This document shows, piece by piece, positions 27,258-35,805 of a DNA stretch of 64,000 bases. This stretch comes from Porphyrobacter sp. Lineage in GTDB: Bacteria; Pseudomonadota; Alphaproteobacteria; Sphingomonadales; Sphingomonadaceae. Positions within the stretch are counted from its first letter, which is position 1; each line of letters begins with the position of its first letter. The position numbers and the translations under genes were made by a program. The notes beneath the pieces were generated by a model. That model searched no databases. It was not told the origin of the DNA and saw only the letters and a program-made list of their open reading frames with translations. Location of the stretch: contig JAPZUC010000006.1 of assembly GCA_027533455.1 (NCBI GenBank), positions 124,001 to 188,000 on the forward strand, in the 5' to 3' direction.

Positions 27258-27303
27258 CGACACTTCTCGGCGCCGTAGGCGGAGAGCGAGTCCGCGCCTG
27301 CGA

Positions 27304-27826
27304 TCATATCGGCAGCCCTCCCGCGATCGGCGGAGCGATGCGCCAGTCACGATAAGTGCCAAAGCGCCGCTCGCGCCGTACATGTCGCACAAAACCAGCG
27401 ATCAGCAGCAGCAGCTGGCAATAGGATGGCCCGATGATCAGAATGGCTAGCGCCAGAGGCGACACACCGAGCGTCACCATTTTCACCATGTACGCCCCGA
27501 GCGCGACCAGCTGAAAGCCGGCGATCCACAGCGGGTAATTGCGATTGGCGCGAAGCGCGATGCCGATGAACATGACGGTTGCGATCACATCGATCAGCGA
27601 CCGGGCCTGCAAGATCGGACCATCGATCGACGAACCGGCGAACCGGCGAACCGGCGAAAAGCCACCACACCGCATAAGTCGGCAACACCATGGTGGCGAG
27701 GAACACGGCAATCAGCCAGCGCTCGGGTGCCCCGCCCCAGCGCCAGACCGCTCCTGCCAGCAAGAAGGCGATCAGGTGCTGTGCGGGGACCCGGTATTCG
27801 TTGAACAAGTGCAGCAAGTCTTCCAT
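27304..27826 (-). pseudogene. Small polytopic membrane protein, out of frame across an 8-bp tandem repeat
   Basis: The ATG at 27826 opens a frame coding two hydrophobic helices (LIAFLLAGAVW and WLIAVFLATMVLPTYAVWWLF), but beyond the repeat at 27631-27658 that frame becomes arginine-rich nonsense. The continuation (LIDVIATVMFIGIAL, LWIAGFQLVALGAYMVKMV, LAILIIGPSYCQLLLLIAGF) is in another frame ending at 27304. With one or four copies of the 8-bp unit instead of three, the halves join into a 168- or 176-residue protein with about five transmembrane helices. No known family recognised. The ATG is 3 bases from the preceding small frame, suggesting an operon toward the JAB gene. Confidence 0.75.
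27631..27658. repeat. 8-bp tandem repeat (CGAACCGG), 3.5 copies, inside a coding region
   Basis: CGAACCGG occurs three times in a row at 27631-27654, followed by CGAA. Since 8 is not a multiple of 3, each gain or loss moves the reading frame of the membrane-protein gene; copy numbers 1, 4 and 7 keep it open and the present number, 3, closes it. Units of this kind are prone to slipped-strand mispairing. Confidence 0.9.
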
Positions 27827-27829
27827 AGG

Positions 27830-27985
27830 TCAGGCTTGCAGCTGCTCCTGCTCGCGCAGCTGACAGGCCGGCAGAGCATCCAGATCGCTCGGCGGAATCT
27901 TGGTCTGCTCGCCATAGTCTCCGCTGGCCTGGACCTGCGCGACCTTGGTCAGCTCGTCATGCACGCGCAGCAGATTGGTCGACAT
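27830..27985 (-). CDS. Small hypothetical frame, start uncertain
   Basis: The frame ends at TGA 27830-27832, 3 bases before the membrane-protein ATG. It reads as plausible protein: FLDYHRALLRLTEAESYALS, then STNLLRVHDELTKVAQVQAS, ending in a Gln/Glu-rich tail with a single Cys. The only ATG is at 27985, giving 51 residues with no ribosome site; the frame stays open upstream to 28130, overlapping the aminotransferase end, with only CTG as an alternative start. Either a short gene or a 5'-truncated one. No family recognised. Confidence 0.4.
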   Translation of the reverse strand: MSTNLLRVHDELTKVAQVQASGDYGEQTKIPPSDLDALPACQLREQEQLQA

Positions 27986-28049
27986 CGAGAGTGCGTAGCT
28001 TTCGGCCTCGGTCAGACGCAGCAGGGCGCGATGATAGTCGAGGAACTGC

Positions 28050-29258
28050 CTAGGCCCCAGAACTGTTAACGCCGACTGACTGGAGGTAGCGCTTGATGTT
28101 ACGGGCGGCCTGCCGGAGCCGCTGTTCGTTCTCTACCATCGCGATGCGCACATAGCCTTCACCGTTCTCGCCATAGCCGACGCCGGGCGCAACGGCGACC
28201 TGCGCCTGAGTGAGTAGTTGCTTGGAGAATTCGAGGCTCCCCATCGACTTGAGCGCCGGTGGCAGCGGAGCCCAGGCGAACATCGACGCAGGCGGTGGCG
28301 GAATGTCCCAGCCCGCCCGACCGAAGGCTTCGACCATAACGTCGCGGCGCTTGTGATAGAGTTCGCGGTTGGTCTCGATGATGTCCTGCGGACCATTCAG
28401 TGCCGCACAGGCCGCCGCCTGAATCGGGGTGAACGCACCATAATCAAGGTATGACTTCACCCGCGTCAGCGCCGCGATCAACTGCTTGTTGCCAACCGCG
28501 AAGCCCATCCGCCAGCCCGCCATCGAATAGGTCTTCGACATCGAGGTGAATTCGATCGCGACATCCTTCGCGCCCGGCACTTCCATGATCGAACGGGTCG
28601 GTTTGCCATCGAAATAGAGCTCGGAATAGGCAAGGTCGCTCACGACCCAGACCTGGTTTTCCTTCGCCCAGGCGACCAGACGCTCGTAGAACGGCAACTC
28701 CACCGTCTCCGCAGTCGGGTTGGAGGGATAGCTCACCACCAGCACCGATGGCCGCGGAACGGTGTAGCTCATCGCCCGCTCGAGCGATTCCCAGTAATGC
28801 TCGTCCGGCGTGGTGGGCACCGACCGGATCGTGGCACCCGCAATGATGAAGCCGAAGGTGTGGATCGGATAGGATGGGTTGGGCGCCAGCACCACATCCC
28901 CTGGGGCGATGATGGCTGTGGCAAGGCTCGAAAGGCCCTCCTTGGAGCCCATCGTCACCACCACCTCGCTATCGGGATCGAGCTCGACTCCGAAGCGGCG
29001 GGCATAATAACCCGCCTGCGCACGGCGCAGGCCGGGAATGCCCTTGGACTGCGAATAGCCATGTGCGTCGGGCTTGGCCGCAACCTCGCACAGCTTGTCG
29101 ATAACATGCTGCGGCGGGGGCTGATCGGGGTTACCCATGCCGAGGTCAATAATGTCCTGCCCCGACAGACGGGCTGCATGACGCATGGCATTGACCTCCG
29201 CAATCACATACGGAGGCATCCGCTTCATGCGATAGAATTGGTCATTCATGGACGTCAT
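28050..29258 (-). CDS. Pyridoxal-phosphate aminotransferase, AlaC-like
   Basis: 402 residues of fold type I class I/II aminotransferases. DLGMGNPDQPPPQHVIDKL at the N-terminus, NPSYPIHTFGFIIAGA, SYPSNPTAETVELPFYE and the PLP-lysine segment SMSKTYSMAGWRMGFAVG all match the AlaC/YfdZ group that transaminates pyruvate/glutamate-alanine; a close alternative is an LL-diaminopimelate or aspartate aminotransferase. Two ATGs at 29258 and 29249 are possible. Cytosolic. Divergent from phaC across a 150-base spacer. Confidence 0.88.
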   Translation of the reverse strand: MTSMNDQFYRMKRMPPYVIAEVNAMRHAARLSGQDIIDLGMGNPDQPPPQHVIDKLCEVAAKPDAHGYSQSKGIPGLRRAQAGYYARRFGVELDPDSEVVVTMGSKEGLSSLATAIIAPGDVVLAPNPSYPIHTFGFIIAGATIRSVPTTPDEHYWESLERAMSYTVPRPSVLVVSYPSNPTAETVELPFYERLVAWAKENQVWVVSDLAYSELYFDGKPTRSIMEVPGAKDVAIEFTSMSKTYSMAGWRMGFAVGNKQLIAALTRVKSYLDYGAFTPIQAAACAALNGPQDIIETNRELYHKRRDVMVEAFGRAGWDIPPPPASMFAWAPLPPALKSMGSLEFSKQLLTQAQVAVAPGVGYGENGEGYVRIAMVENEQRLRQAARNIKRYLQSVGVNSSGA

Positions 29259-29410
29259 ACCCTTGTCTTGCGCGGGGTTGATGTAATTGCCGCAAGCTCT
29301 CCCTAGGCGAAACCCGCTGATCGTGGGAAGCGCGTTTTCGGCAAGTTGCGACCAGAGCCGATTGGCGGCACTATCGACTGTGCGCGGCGAACGAAGGACA
29401 ACGGCAGGCT

Positions 29411-31330
29411 ATGGCACAGGACACCGACCCAATGGCGGCAGCGGGCGAGAGCCTCAGGGGCTTCTTCGACATGCAGGGCGAAGCCATGCGCGAGATGATG
29501 TCCGGGACAGGCGGCGCCGAATCGCTCGTTGCCAAGGGCATGAGCGCGGGCGAGCTGGCCGAATGGGCAGCCACAGCAGCGCAATTACAGCAGCTGTGGC
29601 TCGATTTCGCCACGCAGCAAACCACCGCCGCTGCAGAAAAAGCCGCGAAAGGGGCCATGGGCGGCGCGAATATCGTCGATCCTGCACAGTGGCTGGTGAT
29701 CTCGCAATCGATGTTAGGTCAACTGCCCAAGGGCATGTTCGAGGCTTCCGCTAAGCTTGCGCAAGAACAGATGCAGCTGTGGACCGGCGTAATGCAGAGC
29801 TTCGCGGCGGGCGCGACAGGAGGGAAAGTCTCCAGCGCGCCAGAACCTGCGGCTCTGCCCAAATCCGACCGCCGCTTCGCCGATCCGGCGTGGCGCGAGC
29901 ACCCGGCCTTCCTGCTTCTGCACCAGACCTACCTGATGCTTGCCGACTACTTCCGGCAGGCCGTGAAAGGCGTGGAAGGCCTAGACAAGACCAAACGCCA
30001 GCAACTTGAATTCGCGGTCACGGCACTCGCCGAGGCGATGAGCCCTGACAATTTCCTCGCGCTCAACCCGGTGGTGCTCAAGCGCACGATGGACAGCAAG
30101 GGCGCCAATCTGGTGCGCGGGATGCAGCACCTGGTGAACGACCTCAAGCGCGGGCAGCTGACCCATACCGATCCCGACGCTTTCCGGCTGGGCGAGAACC
30201 TCGCCGCTTCGCCAGGCAAGGTAGTGCACGAAACGCCGCTTTATCAGCTGATCCAGTATTCGCCGTCGACCGAGACCGTGCTGGAAGTGCCCCTGCTGAT
30301 CTTCCCGCCGTGGATCAACCGTTTCTACATCCTCGACCTGACCCCCAAGAAGAGCTTCATCAAGTGGGCGGTCGATCAGGGCATCACTGTTTTCGTGGTC
30401 AGCTGGAAAAGCGCCGACGAGACGATGGGCGACATCGTGTGGGACGATTACATCCGCGCCCAGATGGAAGCGATCGATCTGGTGCGCGGGCGGCTTGATG
30501 TGCCGGCCGTCCACACAATCGGCTATTGCGTGGCGGGCACGACGCTGGCGGCGACGCTGGCGGTCCTGCACCGCCGGGGCGAGGCGGATAAGGTCAAGAG
30601 CGCGACTTTCTTCACCGCGCAGGTGGATTTCGAGCGGGCGGGAGATCTCAAGAACTTCATCGATGAGAGCCAGCTCGAAATGATCGGGCAGCTATCCCCG
30701 CAGGGCTATCTCGACGGGCGCTATCTTGCTGCGGCCTTCAACGCGCTGAGGGGCCGCGATCTGATCTGGAACTACGTCGTCAACAACTACCTGCTGGGCG
30801 AGGATTACCCGGCCTTCGACCTGCTCCACTGGAACGGAGACGTCACCAACCTGCCTTCCAAGTGGCACAATGCCTACCTGCGCGATCTCTACCGCGACAA
30901 CAAGCTGGTGGTGCCCGATGCGCTGGAAGCAGACGGTACGCCGATCGATCTCACCTGCGTCGCCACCCCCAGCTTCGTACAGGCCGGGCGCGAGGACCAC
31001 ATTGCTCCGGCTGAAAGCGTGTGGCGCATCACCCGCCACTTCACCGGCCCGATGGAGTTCCTGCTGGCAGGATCAGGGCACATCGCAGGCGTGGTCAATC
31101 CGCCGTCCGCCGGGAAGTACCAGTATTGGGTGGGAGACAGCGCAGCACCCAGCCTCAAGGACTTTGTCGCGGGCGCGACCGAGCATCCGGGCAGCTGGTG
31201 GCCGCACTGGCTCGAATGGCTCCACAAGCAGTCCGACGCGCGGGTGCCTGCACAGGGCAAGCGGGCGCCCGGCGGAAAGGACGACATAGTGATCGAGGAC
31301 GCGCCCGGACGCTATGTGAAGACGCGTTAG
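29411..31330 (+). CDS. phaC: Class I polyhydroxyalkanoate synthase
   Basis: Polymerises (R)-3-hydroxyacyl-CoA into PHA granules. 639 residues, within the class I range (no PhaE/PhaR subunit gene beside it). The active-site lipase-like box is GYCVAG at 371-376 with Cys373; the catalytic Asp and His fall in VGR/REDHIAP and GSGHIAGVVNPP near the C-terminus. An N-terminal ~150-residue PhaC_N helix-rich region precedes. It is followed after 113 bases by the phasin gene, the usual granule pairing, but that gene has its own promoter. Confidence 0.96.
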   Translation: MAQDTDPMAAAGESLRGFFDMQGEAMREMMSGTGGAESLVAKGMSAGELAEWAATAAQLQQLWLDFATQQTTAAAEKAAKGAMGGANIVDPAQWLVISQSMLGQLPKGMFEASAKLAQEQMQLWTGVMQSFAAGATGGKVSSAPEPAALPKSDRRFADPAWREHPAFLLLHQTYLMLADYFRQAVKGVEGLDKTKRQQLEFAVTALAEAMSPDNFLALNPVVLKRTMDSKGANLVRGMQHLVNDLKRGQLTHTDPDAFRLGENLAASPGKVVHETPLYQLIQYSPSTETVLEVPLLIFPPWINRFYILDLTPKKSFIKWAVDQGITVFVVSWKSADETMGDIVWDDYIRAQMEAIDLVRGRLDVPAVHTIGYCVAGTTLAATLAVLHRRGEADKVKSATFFTAQVDFERAGDLKNFIDESQLEMIGQLSPQGYLDGRYLAAAFNALRGRDLIWNYVVNNYLLGEDYPAFDLLHWNGDVTNLPSKWHNAYLRDLYRDNKLVVPDALEADGTPIDLTCVATPSFVQAGREDHIAPAESVWRITRHFTGPMEFLLAGSGHIAGVVNPPSAGKYQYWVGDSAAPSLKDFVAGATEHPGSWWPHWLEWLHKQSDARVPAQGKRAPGGKDDIVIEDAPGRYVKTR

Positions 31331-31363
31331 ACCCAATATATTGAAATTGAACTGTATTCACGA

Positions 31364-31426
31364 TTTTTGTGCAGTGCACAAAAACGCTTGACTTCGCATT
31401 CGCACTCACTATTTTGTGCAGTGCAA
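31364..31426 (+). promoter_or_regulatory. phaP promoter with two copies of a TTTTGTGCAGTGCA operator
   Basis: At 31364-31384 two perfect 10-base arms (TTTTTGTGCA and TGCACAAAAA) flank one G. A second copy, TTTTGTGCAGTGCA, at 31412-31425 keeps the left arm but only part of the right. Between them lies TTGACT (31388-31393) and 16 bases on TATTTT (31410-31415), a plausible -35/-10; the second operator covers the -10. TGC-rich palindromes before phasin genes are bound by PhaR in Paracoccus and relatives, so a PhaR site is the likely reading. Confidence 0.7.
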
Positions 31427-31443
31427 CATGAAGCGAGGTCGCT

Positions 31444-32217
31444 ATGTCCGACGTTGAAACCAGTGCCGAAGTGAAGGCTCCCGTGGCCAAGATCGATGCG
31501 GCTGCCGAGAAGGCTTACGCCGAAGCATCGGCCAAGATTGCGGAAGCCCCCAAGGCTGCTCCGTCCGTGAAGACTCCCGCTGCACCCAAGAAGGCTCCGG
31601 TCGCCAAAAAGGCGGCCCCGGTCAAGACGGCTGCAGCCAAGACCGTCAAGAAGAAGACGGCGACCAAGACCGCTCCGGTCAAGAAGCCCGTGCTGGCCAA
31701 GAAGGCTGCCGCCAAGTCGAGCAAGCCTGCCGCCGCGCCCAAGACCAACCCCGTCATCAAGCTCAAGGATACCATCATGGCCACTGCCAAGACCGCCGAC
31801 ATCACCGCCACTGCCAAGAACGTCGTCGCCGACGTCCAGGCCCGCGCCAAGACCGCTGCTGCCAAGGGCACCGTGCTCGCCAGCGAAGCGACCGAATTCG
31901 CCAAGGCGAATGTCGAAGCTGTCGTCGAAAGCGGCAAGATCTTTGCTGCCGGTGCGCAAGAACTGCTCAAGGACAACATCGAAACCGGCAAGACCGTGTT
32001 CGAAACCGTCACTGAAGACGCCAAGAAGGTCGCCGCCATCAAGTCGCCGACCGAGCTGTTCCAGCTGCAGGGCGAAATCGCCCGTCGCAACTTCGACGCG
32101 ATGGTCTCCTACGGCTCAAAGCGCACAGAAGCCTGGGTGAAGCTCTACAACGAAGCTTTCGCCCCGATCTCGAACCGCGTCAGCGTCGCGGTCGAGAAGG
32201 TGAAGACCGCCGCTTAA
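31444..32217 (+). CDS. phaP: Phasin with a histone-H1-like N-terminal extension
   Basis: Granule-surface protein that coats PHA inclusions made by PhaC. 257 residues: roughly residues 15-110 are a low-complexity Ala/Lys/Pro region (AAPKKAPVAKKAAPVKTAA type), followed by a Phasin_2 domain from about residue 110 (ATAKNVVADVQARAKTAAAK, then SPTELFQLQGEIARRNFDAMV). The Lys-rich part resembles PhaF of pseudomonads, which ties granules to the nucleoid, but here it is N-terminal. GAGG precedes the ATG. Expression is probably controlled by the palindromic operator upstream; a terminator follows. Confidence 0.9.
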   Translation: MSDVETSAEVKAPVAKIDAAAEKAYAEASAKIAEAPKAAPSVKTPAAPKKAPVAKKAAPVKTAAAKTVKKKTATKTAPVKKPVLAKKAAAKSSKPAAAPKTNPVIKLKDTIMATAKTADITATAKNVVADVQARAKTAAAKGTVLASEATEFAKANVEAVVESGKIFAAGAQELLKDNIETGKTVFETVTEDAKKVAAIKSPTELFQLQGEIARRNFDAMVSYGSKRTEAWVKLYNEAFAPISNRVSVAVEKVKTAA

Positions 32218-32291
32218 TCACACGAATTCTCCGGCCGGGCCTCTCTCCTCTCTCTCCCAACCCGGTCCACGAGAGCGCGCCGCAAGGCGCA

Positions 32292-32327
32292 GGCCCGAGC
32301 AAGCCCAGCTTGCTCGGGCCTTTTCTT
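32292..32327 (+). terminator. Rho-independent terminator after phaP
   Basis: Perfect 12-bp stem (GGCCCGAGCAAG with its complement), CCCAG loop, then TTTTCTTT. It sits 75 bases after the phasin stop. Confidence 0.92.
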
Positions 32328-32405
32328 TGTACGGGTACTCCCTCACCCAAAACAAATCACACCTATCGCTTGCACCTGCCCGAGCGAATCCCATAATGGA
32401 GGACC

Positions 32406-32816
32406 ATGTCGCATCCGTGCCTTCTTGACCTCGCCACCATGGACGAGCTGCTTTCGCCGCTGACCGTGCCTGCACGCGCGGAAGACGAAGATGGCGGAAA
32501 GGACGGCGGCGGCTCCGGCGGAAGTCAGGTCGGCGTTGCCACCAAGACCCGCGCCAAGGCCAAGAAGCCGAGCCAGTACAAGGTGCTGATGCTCAACGAC
32601 GATTACACCCCGATGGAATTCGTGGTGCTAGTCCTGAAGCGCTTTTTCAGCATGGATCTGGAACAGGCCACACGCGTCATGCTCCATGTCCACCAGCGCG
32701 GTGTCGGCGTATGCGGGATTTTCACCTATGAAGTCGCCGAGACCAAGGTGAACCAGGTGATGGACTTCGCCCGCCAGAACCAGCACCCGCTCCAGTGCAC
32801 GCTGGAAAAGGCCTGA
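32406..32816 (+). CDS. clpS: ATP-dependent Clp protease adaptor
   Basis: Delivers N-degron substrates to ClpAP. 136 residues: a ~60-residue flexible N-terminal part rich in Asp/Gly/Lys, then the ClpS core [24 protein letters not shown] (NDDYTPM loop binds the N-end residue) and [24 protein letters not shown] with ClpA contacts. GGAGG is 4 bases before the ATG. A clpA gene is not adjacent here. Another in-frame ATG at codon 12 could also serve as the start. Confidence 0.95.
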   Translation: MSHPCLLDLATMDELLSPLTVPARAEDEDGGKDGGGSGGSQVGVATKTRAKAKKPSQYKVLMLNDDYTPMEFVVLVLKRFFSMDLEQATRVMLHVHQRGVGVCGIFTYEVAETKVNQVMDFARQNQHPLQCTLEKA

Positions 32817-32829
32817 GGCCGCGGCAGGG

Positions 32830-33336
32830 GTGAGGCGGCCGCACCACCCGCAGCCAAATCCCGTCCTGTCAGGTCAGGAAAGCGTCTGGGACTATCCCCG
32901 CCCCGCCATCGCCGAGCCGACATCCCGTCACATCCGGATCGTTCACAAGGGGATCGTGCTCGCCGACACCCGCGCTTCATGGCGCACGCTCGAAACCTCG
33001 CATCCACCGACCTACTATATCCCGCAGGCCGACATCGCGATGGCGCATCTGCGGCCCAACCCCGCGCGCTCGATCTGCGAATGGAAGGGACAAGCGGCCT
33101 ATTGGGACGTGTTGATCGCAGGCGAGCGCACCGCGCAGGCTGGCTGGAGCTACCCTTCACCGACACCCGACTTTGCCGGCATCGCAAACCACATCGCCTT
33201 CTACGCCGCACCCTTCGACACTGTGACAATCGATGGTGAGCAGGTCACCCCGCAGTCTGGCGGCTTTTATGGCGGATGGATCACCAGCCGCGAGGCTGGG
33301 CCGTTCAAGGGCATCCCCGGCAGCCGGTTCTGGTAA
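32830..33336 (+). CDS. DUF427-domain protein
   Basis: 168 residues starting at GTG 32830, 13 bases after clpS. ESVWDYPRPAIAE near the N-terminus, then THPPTYYIPQADI-like sequence and CEWKGQAAYWDV, and NHIAFYAAPFDTVTIDGE are typical of the DUF427 family, a small beta-rich fold of unknown function. No transmembrane segment or signal peptide. It may be co-transcribed with clpS, though the link has no known meaning. Confidence 0.85.
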   Translation: MRRPHHPQPNPVLSGQESVWDYPRPAIAEPTSRHIRIVHKGIVLADTRASWRTLETSHPPTYYIPQADIAMAHLRPNPARSICEWKGQAAYWDVLIAGERTAQAGWSYPSPTPDFAGIANHIAFYAAPFDTVTIDGEQVTPQSGGFYGGWITSREAGPFKGIPGSRFW

Positions 33337-33432
33337 ATGCAGCGCTCAGCTTGCACAGGCCACAGCAATTGGGGGCATGACGCGCGCGTCCTAAGTCGCT
33401 AGGGCGACAAGGCGCCCGCCATCCACGGAAAA

Positions 33433-34686
33433 ATGCTGCTCTTGTCCAACCTGATCCCCAGCATTGATCGCTACATCCTGCGGCTGACAGTCGTGCCGAT
33501 GCTCGGCGTCTTCGCGCTAGCCGCCTCGTTGCTGATGCTGGACAAGATGCTGCGCCTGTTCGATTTCGTCGCGGTCGAAGGCGGCCCGGTGGGCGTGGTC
33601 TTCAAGATGCTTGGCGCGCTGATCCCCGAATATGCGAGCCTTGCGATCCCGCTCGGCCTGTTGCTGGGCGTGCTGCTGGCGTTCCGCAAGCTGGCGACCT
33701 CGTCCGAACTCGACACCATGCGCGCCGTCGGCCTGTCGTATAACCGGCTGCTGCGGATGCCCTACCTTATCACACTGGCGCTGGTGGGGGTGAACGTGGC
33801 GCTGGTGTTCTACGTCCAGCCGCTGAGCCGCTACTATTACGAACAGCTCGAATACGAACTGCGCTCGGGCGCGCTCGGAGCCTCGATCAAGGTCGGCGAA
33901 TTCACCACGCTAGCCGATCGCATGGCATTGCGGATCGAGGCGAGCGAGGACGAGGGCCGCCGCCTGATCGGTATTTTTGCCCGCGTTGCGAACAAGAAGG
34001 GGCAGGTGCTCTCGATCAGTGCCCGCGAGGGGGCCTTTCTCGCCACGCGCGACAATCCCGATACGATCATCCTGCGCCTGACCGAAGGCACGATCATCCA
34101 GGACACCGGAATGAGCGGGCAAACCCCGCGCGTGCTCAGCTTCAGCCGCCACGATCTGCCGATCGATCTGCCCGCGATGGAGAAGTTCCGCGCGCGCGGC
34201 GACGAGACGCGCGAATACATTCTGCCCGAATTGCTCAAGATCGGCTGGAGCCGCGACAGCGCGCCCGATCGGCGCGATGCCAGCGTGGCCAGCTTCAATT
34301 TCCGTCTGGTCGAGATCGTGATGATGTTCCTGATGCCGCTGCTGGCGGTGGCACTGGCGATCCCGCCCAAGCGTTCGACCAGCGCGCTCGGCGTGTTCGT
34401 GTCGATCGTGATGGTGGTCGCCTATCACAAGGTGAACCAGTACGGAGAGGACGTCGCCTCGATCGGCAGGCTCGATCCGGTGCTCGCCTTCTGGGTGCCC
34501 TTCGTGCTGTTCGCGGGGCTGATTGTGTGGATGTATTACCGCGTCGCCTATGTCCCCGGCGGGCAGGCGATCGGGGCGCTGGAAATGGTCTTCGCCAAGC
34601 TGTCCAAGCGGATCGGCAAGCTGTTCTCCCGCCGCCCGCCGCCGCACGCCTATCGCGCCGCTGCCGAGACGGCTCCGGCAGAGTAG
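33433..34686 (+). CDS. lptF: LPS export permease LptF
   Basis: Inner-membrane half of the LptB2FG transporter that extracts lipopolysaccharide for transport to the outer membrane. 417 residues, six transmembrane helices (three at each end) around a periplasmic beta-jellyroll. The first helix with DRYILRLTVVPMLGVFALAASL and the loop MRAVGLSYNRLL are family features. It is 9 bases from lptG, in the standard order lptF-lptG. A C-terminal Pro/Ala tail is unremarkable. Confidence 0.93.
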   Translation: MLLLSNLIPSIDRYILRLTVVPMLGVFALAASLLMLDKMLRLFDFVAVEGGPVGVVFKMLGALIPEYASLAIPLGLLLGVLLAFRKLATSSELDTMRAVGLSYNRLLRMPYLITLALVGVNVALVFYVQPLSRYYYEQLEYELRSGALGASIKVGEFTTLADRMALRIEASEDEGRRLIGIFARVANKKGQVLSISAREGAFLATRDNPDTIILRLTEGTIIQDTGMSGQTPRVLSFSRHDLPIDLPAMEKFRARGDETREYILPELLKIGWSRDSAPDRRDASVASFNFRLVEIVMMFLMPLLAVALAIPPKRSTSALGVFVSIVMVVAYHKVNQYGEDVASIGRLDPVLAFWVPFVLFAGLIVWMYYRVAYVPGGQAIGALEMVFAKLSKRIGKLFSRRPPPHAYRAAAETAPAE

Positions 34687-34695
34687 GCCCCGGCA

Positions 34696-35805
34696 ATGCA
34701 ACTCGACTTCTTCCCCTCACGTACGTTGACGCTTTACCTCGCCAAGCTGTTCGTGGTTCGCATCCTTGCCGTGCTGGTGATGCTGGTGCTTGTGCTGCTG
34801 GCGCTCGACCTGCTGTCGCAGACGGGGGACATTCTCGCAGCGCCCGGCAACGGGCAGGCCGAAGTCTTACGCTATGCCTCGCTGCGCGCACCACAGCTGG
34901 CCTCACGCTTCCTGCCCTATTCGGTGCTGCTGGCAACGTTGATCACGCTGGTCACGCTGAACCAGAACTCCGAAGTCGTGGCGATGAAGGCGGCCGGCCT
35001 CTCCGCCCACCAGGTGCTGGCGCCGCTGCTGCTGACTGCGGCGCTGGTCTCGGCGGTAAGTTTCGCCTTCAACGAACGGATCGTCACCCGCGCCAATGCG
35101 ACGCTGGATGCATGGGAGGCGGCAGAATACGGACCCGTCCCGGCAGCCGATAACAAGGTGGGCAAACCGCGGTCGAACATCTACCTCACCGATGGCGAAA
35201 ACATCCTGACCGCCGCGACGCTGACCGGAACGGGTAAGGACATCGTCCTGAGCGGCGTGACATGGTACGCCCGCGCGCCCGGCGGGATCATCCGGGAACA
35301 GATCCGCAGCGCCCGCGCGACCTATGCCGCGCCCGGCTGGCGGCTGGATCAGCCGGTGCAGTTCGACGTTGCAGGTGCCGTGACCGAGCGCCCGGCGGCG
35401 CTGGTGGTGGGCGAAAGCCTCACGCCGGAACGGATCATGCTGCAATCGTTCGATGCCGACGCGCAGAGTTTCTGGGAGCTGAAGGCCTCGATCGACGCTT
35501 ACGAGGCCGCCGGCCGGAACACCGACGAGATGCGCGCCAAGTGGTGGCACCGCTTGTCGGGGCCACTGTCGGCGCTGCTGATGCCGCTGCTCGGCTCAGT
35601 GGCGGCCTTCGGGCTGGCGCGCTCGGGCCAGCTGTTTGTGCGCGCGATCATCGGCATGGCGCTGGGCTTTGCCTATTTCGTGGTCGACAACGCCGCCCTC
35701 GCGATGGGCAGCTTCGGTGGCTACCCGCCCTTCCTCGCTGCATGGGCACCATTCTTCCTGTTTCTGCTGCTCGGCGAGACGGTGCTGGTGCGGACCGAGG
35801 AATGA
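34696..35805 (+). CDS. lptG: LPS export permease LptG
   Basis: Second permease subunit of the LPS exporter. 369 residues with the same architecture as LptF; the N-terminus TLTLYLAKLFVVRILAVLVMLVLVLLALDLL and the LVTLNQNSEVVAMKAAGLSAHQVLAPLL coupling-helix segment are diagnostic of the LptF/G family. Its stop overlaps the start of the GNAT gene (ATGA at 35802-35805). Essential function expected; no anomaly seen. Confidence 0.93.
   Translation: MQLDFFPSRTLTLYLAKLFVVRILAVLVMLVLVLLALDLLSQTGDILAAPGNGQAEVLRYASLRAPQLASRFLPYSVLLATLITLVTLNQNSEVVAMKAAGLSAHQVLAPLLLTAALVSAVSFAFNERIVTRANATLDAWEAAEYGPVPAADNKVGKPRSNIYLTDGENILTAATLTGTGKDIVLSGVTWYARAPGGIIREQIRSARATYAAPGWRLDQPVQFDVAGAVTERPAALVVGESLTPERIMLQSFDADAQSFWELKASIDAYEAAGRNTDEMRAKWWHRLSGPLSALLMPLLGSVAAFGLARSGQLFVRAIIGMALGFAYFVVDNAALAMGSFGGYPPFLAAWAPFFLFLLLGETVLVRTEE

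Noticed and set aside
27631..27658. Short tandem repeat as a CRISPR or integron fragment
   Set aside because: Units are 8 bp with no spacers, and it lies inside a coding frame.
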